DNA of 64,000 bases from Paraburkholderia caffeinilytica (GTDB taxonomy: Bacteria; Pseudomonadota; Gammaproteobacteria; Burkholderiales; Burkholderiaceae), in assembly GCF_003368325.1 (NCBI RefSeq), contig NZ_CP031466.1, positions 2,232,001 to 2,296,000 on the forward strand, in the 5' to 3' direction. This document shows, in pieces, positions 63,588 to 64,000 of the stretch. Within the stretch, counting starts at the first letter, position 1. Every line of letters begins with the position of its first letter. The position numbers were made by a program, and so were the translations under genes. The notes below the pieces were generated by a model. The model searched no databases. It saw nothing but the letters and a program-made list of their open reading frames with translations, and was not told where the DNA came from.

Positions 63588-64000
63588 TCAAGCCCGATTG
63601 AGGCGGAATGCCGAAACAGCATCTGTCATCGATTGCGCCTGCTGCTCAAGTGCGCTCGCGGCAGCAGCGGCCTGCTCGACCAGCGCCGCGTTTTGCTGTG
63701 TCACCCGGTCCATCTGGCTGACGGCTTGCCCGACCTGCTCGATGCCGGTGCTCTGCTCGACTGTCGCCGAGGTAATCTCGGCCATGATGGTGGCGACGCC
63801 TTGCACCGCTCCGACAATCTCGCCCATGGTCTGCCCCGCCTGGACAACGAGTTCATTTCCATCACGGATATCGTCGACGGATGCCGCAATGAGCGTTTTG
63901 ATCTCCTGCGCCGCGGCCGCGCTGCGCTGCGCGAGCGTGCGCACCTCGCCGGCGACAACCGCAAAACCGCGGCCCTGCTCCCCTGCACGCGCGGATTCGA
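63588..64000 (-). CDS. Methyl-accepting chemotaxis protein (3' end)
   Basis: The last 137 codons of a chemoreceptor run off the window end. The hairpin tip is visible ([19 protein letters not shown]), followed by [11 protein letters not shown] and a methylation-helix region with [20 protein letters not shown]. The protein ends in a short tail without a CheR-binding pentapeptide. Ligand-binding domain is outside the window. Confidence 0.95.
   Translation of the reverse strand, partial: ESARAGEQGRGFAVVAGEVRTLAQRSAAAAQEIKTLIAASVDDIRDGNELVVQAGQTMGEIVGAVQGVATIMAEITSATVEQSTGIEQVGQAVSQMDRVTQQNAALVEQAAAAASALEQQAQSMTDAVSAFRLNRA

Overview
The window is high-GC DNA with densely packed genes, many LysR/GntR/LacI/AraC regulators and many MFS transporters, typical of a secondary replicon of a Burkholderiales bacterium. 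A dgdA/dgdR pair that reads like the Burkholderia cepacia genes and an LqsA/CqsA-type quorum-sensing locus of the kind described from Paraburkholderia xenovorans relatives point to Paraburkholderia or a close relative. This assignment comes from family recognition, not from a database search. No rRNA, tRNA, CRISPR array, intact insertion sequence or phage module was seen.

Layout. 0-3 kb: an OpgC-like membrane acyltransferase (cut by the window start) divergent from an OafA-type acyltransferase. 3-7 kb: a small hypothetical protein, an AraC regulator convergent with an MHS-type MFS transporter, and an orphan ABC ATPase with degenerate catalytic motifs followed by an octamer repeat array. 7.2-12.3 kb (minus): a chaperone-usher fimbrial operon (major subunit, chaperone, usher, tip adhesin). 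12.6-14.3 kb: a frameshifted remnant and a fucosyltransferase-like protein. 14.5-19 kb: a copper-handling block (multicopper oxidase, TolC-type lipoprotein and His/Met-rich periplasmic proteins on minus; HMA chaperone and DUF305 protein on plus) with a CueR-type promoter. 19.2-23 kb: a LacI-controlled MFS plus DHDPS-like aldolase module. 23-31 kb: an ABC exporter, then nitronate monooxygenase, tautomerase and SDR opposite two tandem LysR genes, then a drug-type MFS. 31.6-34.8 kb: extradiol dioxygenase-like protein, aromatic-acid MFS transporter and a MAPEG protein. 35-38 kb: a CSS/EAL c-di-GMP phosphodiesterase and an orphan periplasmic binding protein.

38-46 kb is the most notable region: a complete alpha-hydroxyketone quorum-sensing locus (six-TM sensor kinase, overlapping response regulator, convergent PLP-dependent autoinducer synthase). 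It is flanked by exported proteins of unknown function and by an intact gene and a decayed copy of the same short secreted-protein gene.

46-64 kb: a YciI protein, a Ser/Thr repeat protein, an SDR/LysR pair, a DUF1326-DUF2182 pair, a secreted phosphoesterase, a LysR/FAD-monooxygenase pair, a glucarate dehydratase-MFS operon with a divergent GntR regulator and an 18-bp palindromic operator, a VOC protein, dgdR-dgdA, a secreted beta-propeller lactonase, and the 3' end of a chemotaxis receptor gene cut by the window end.
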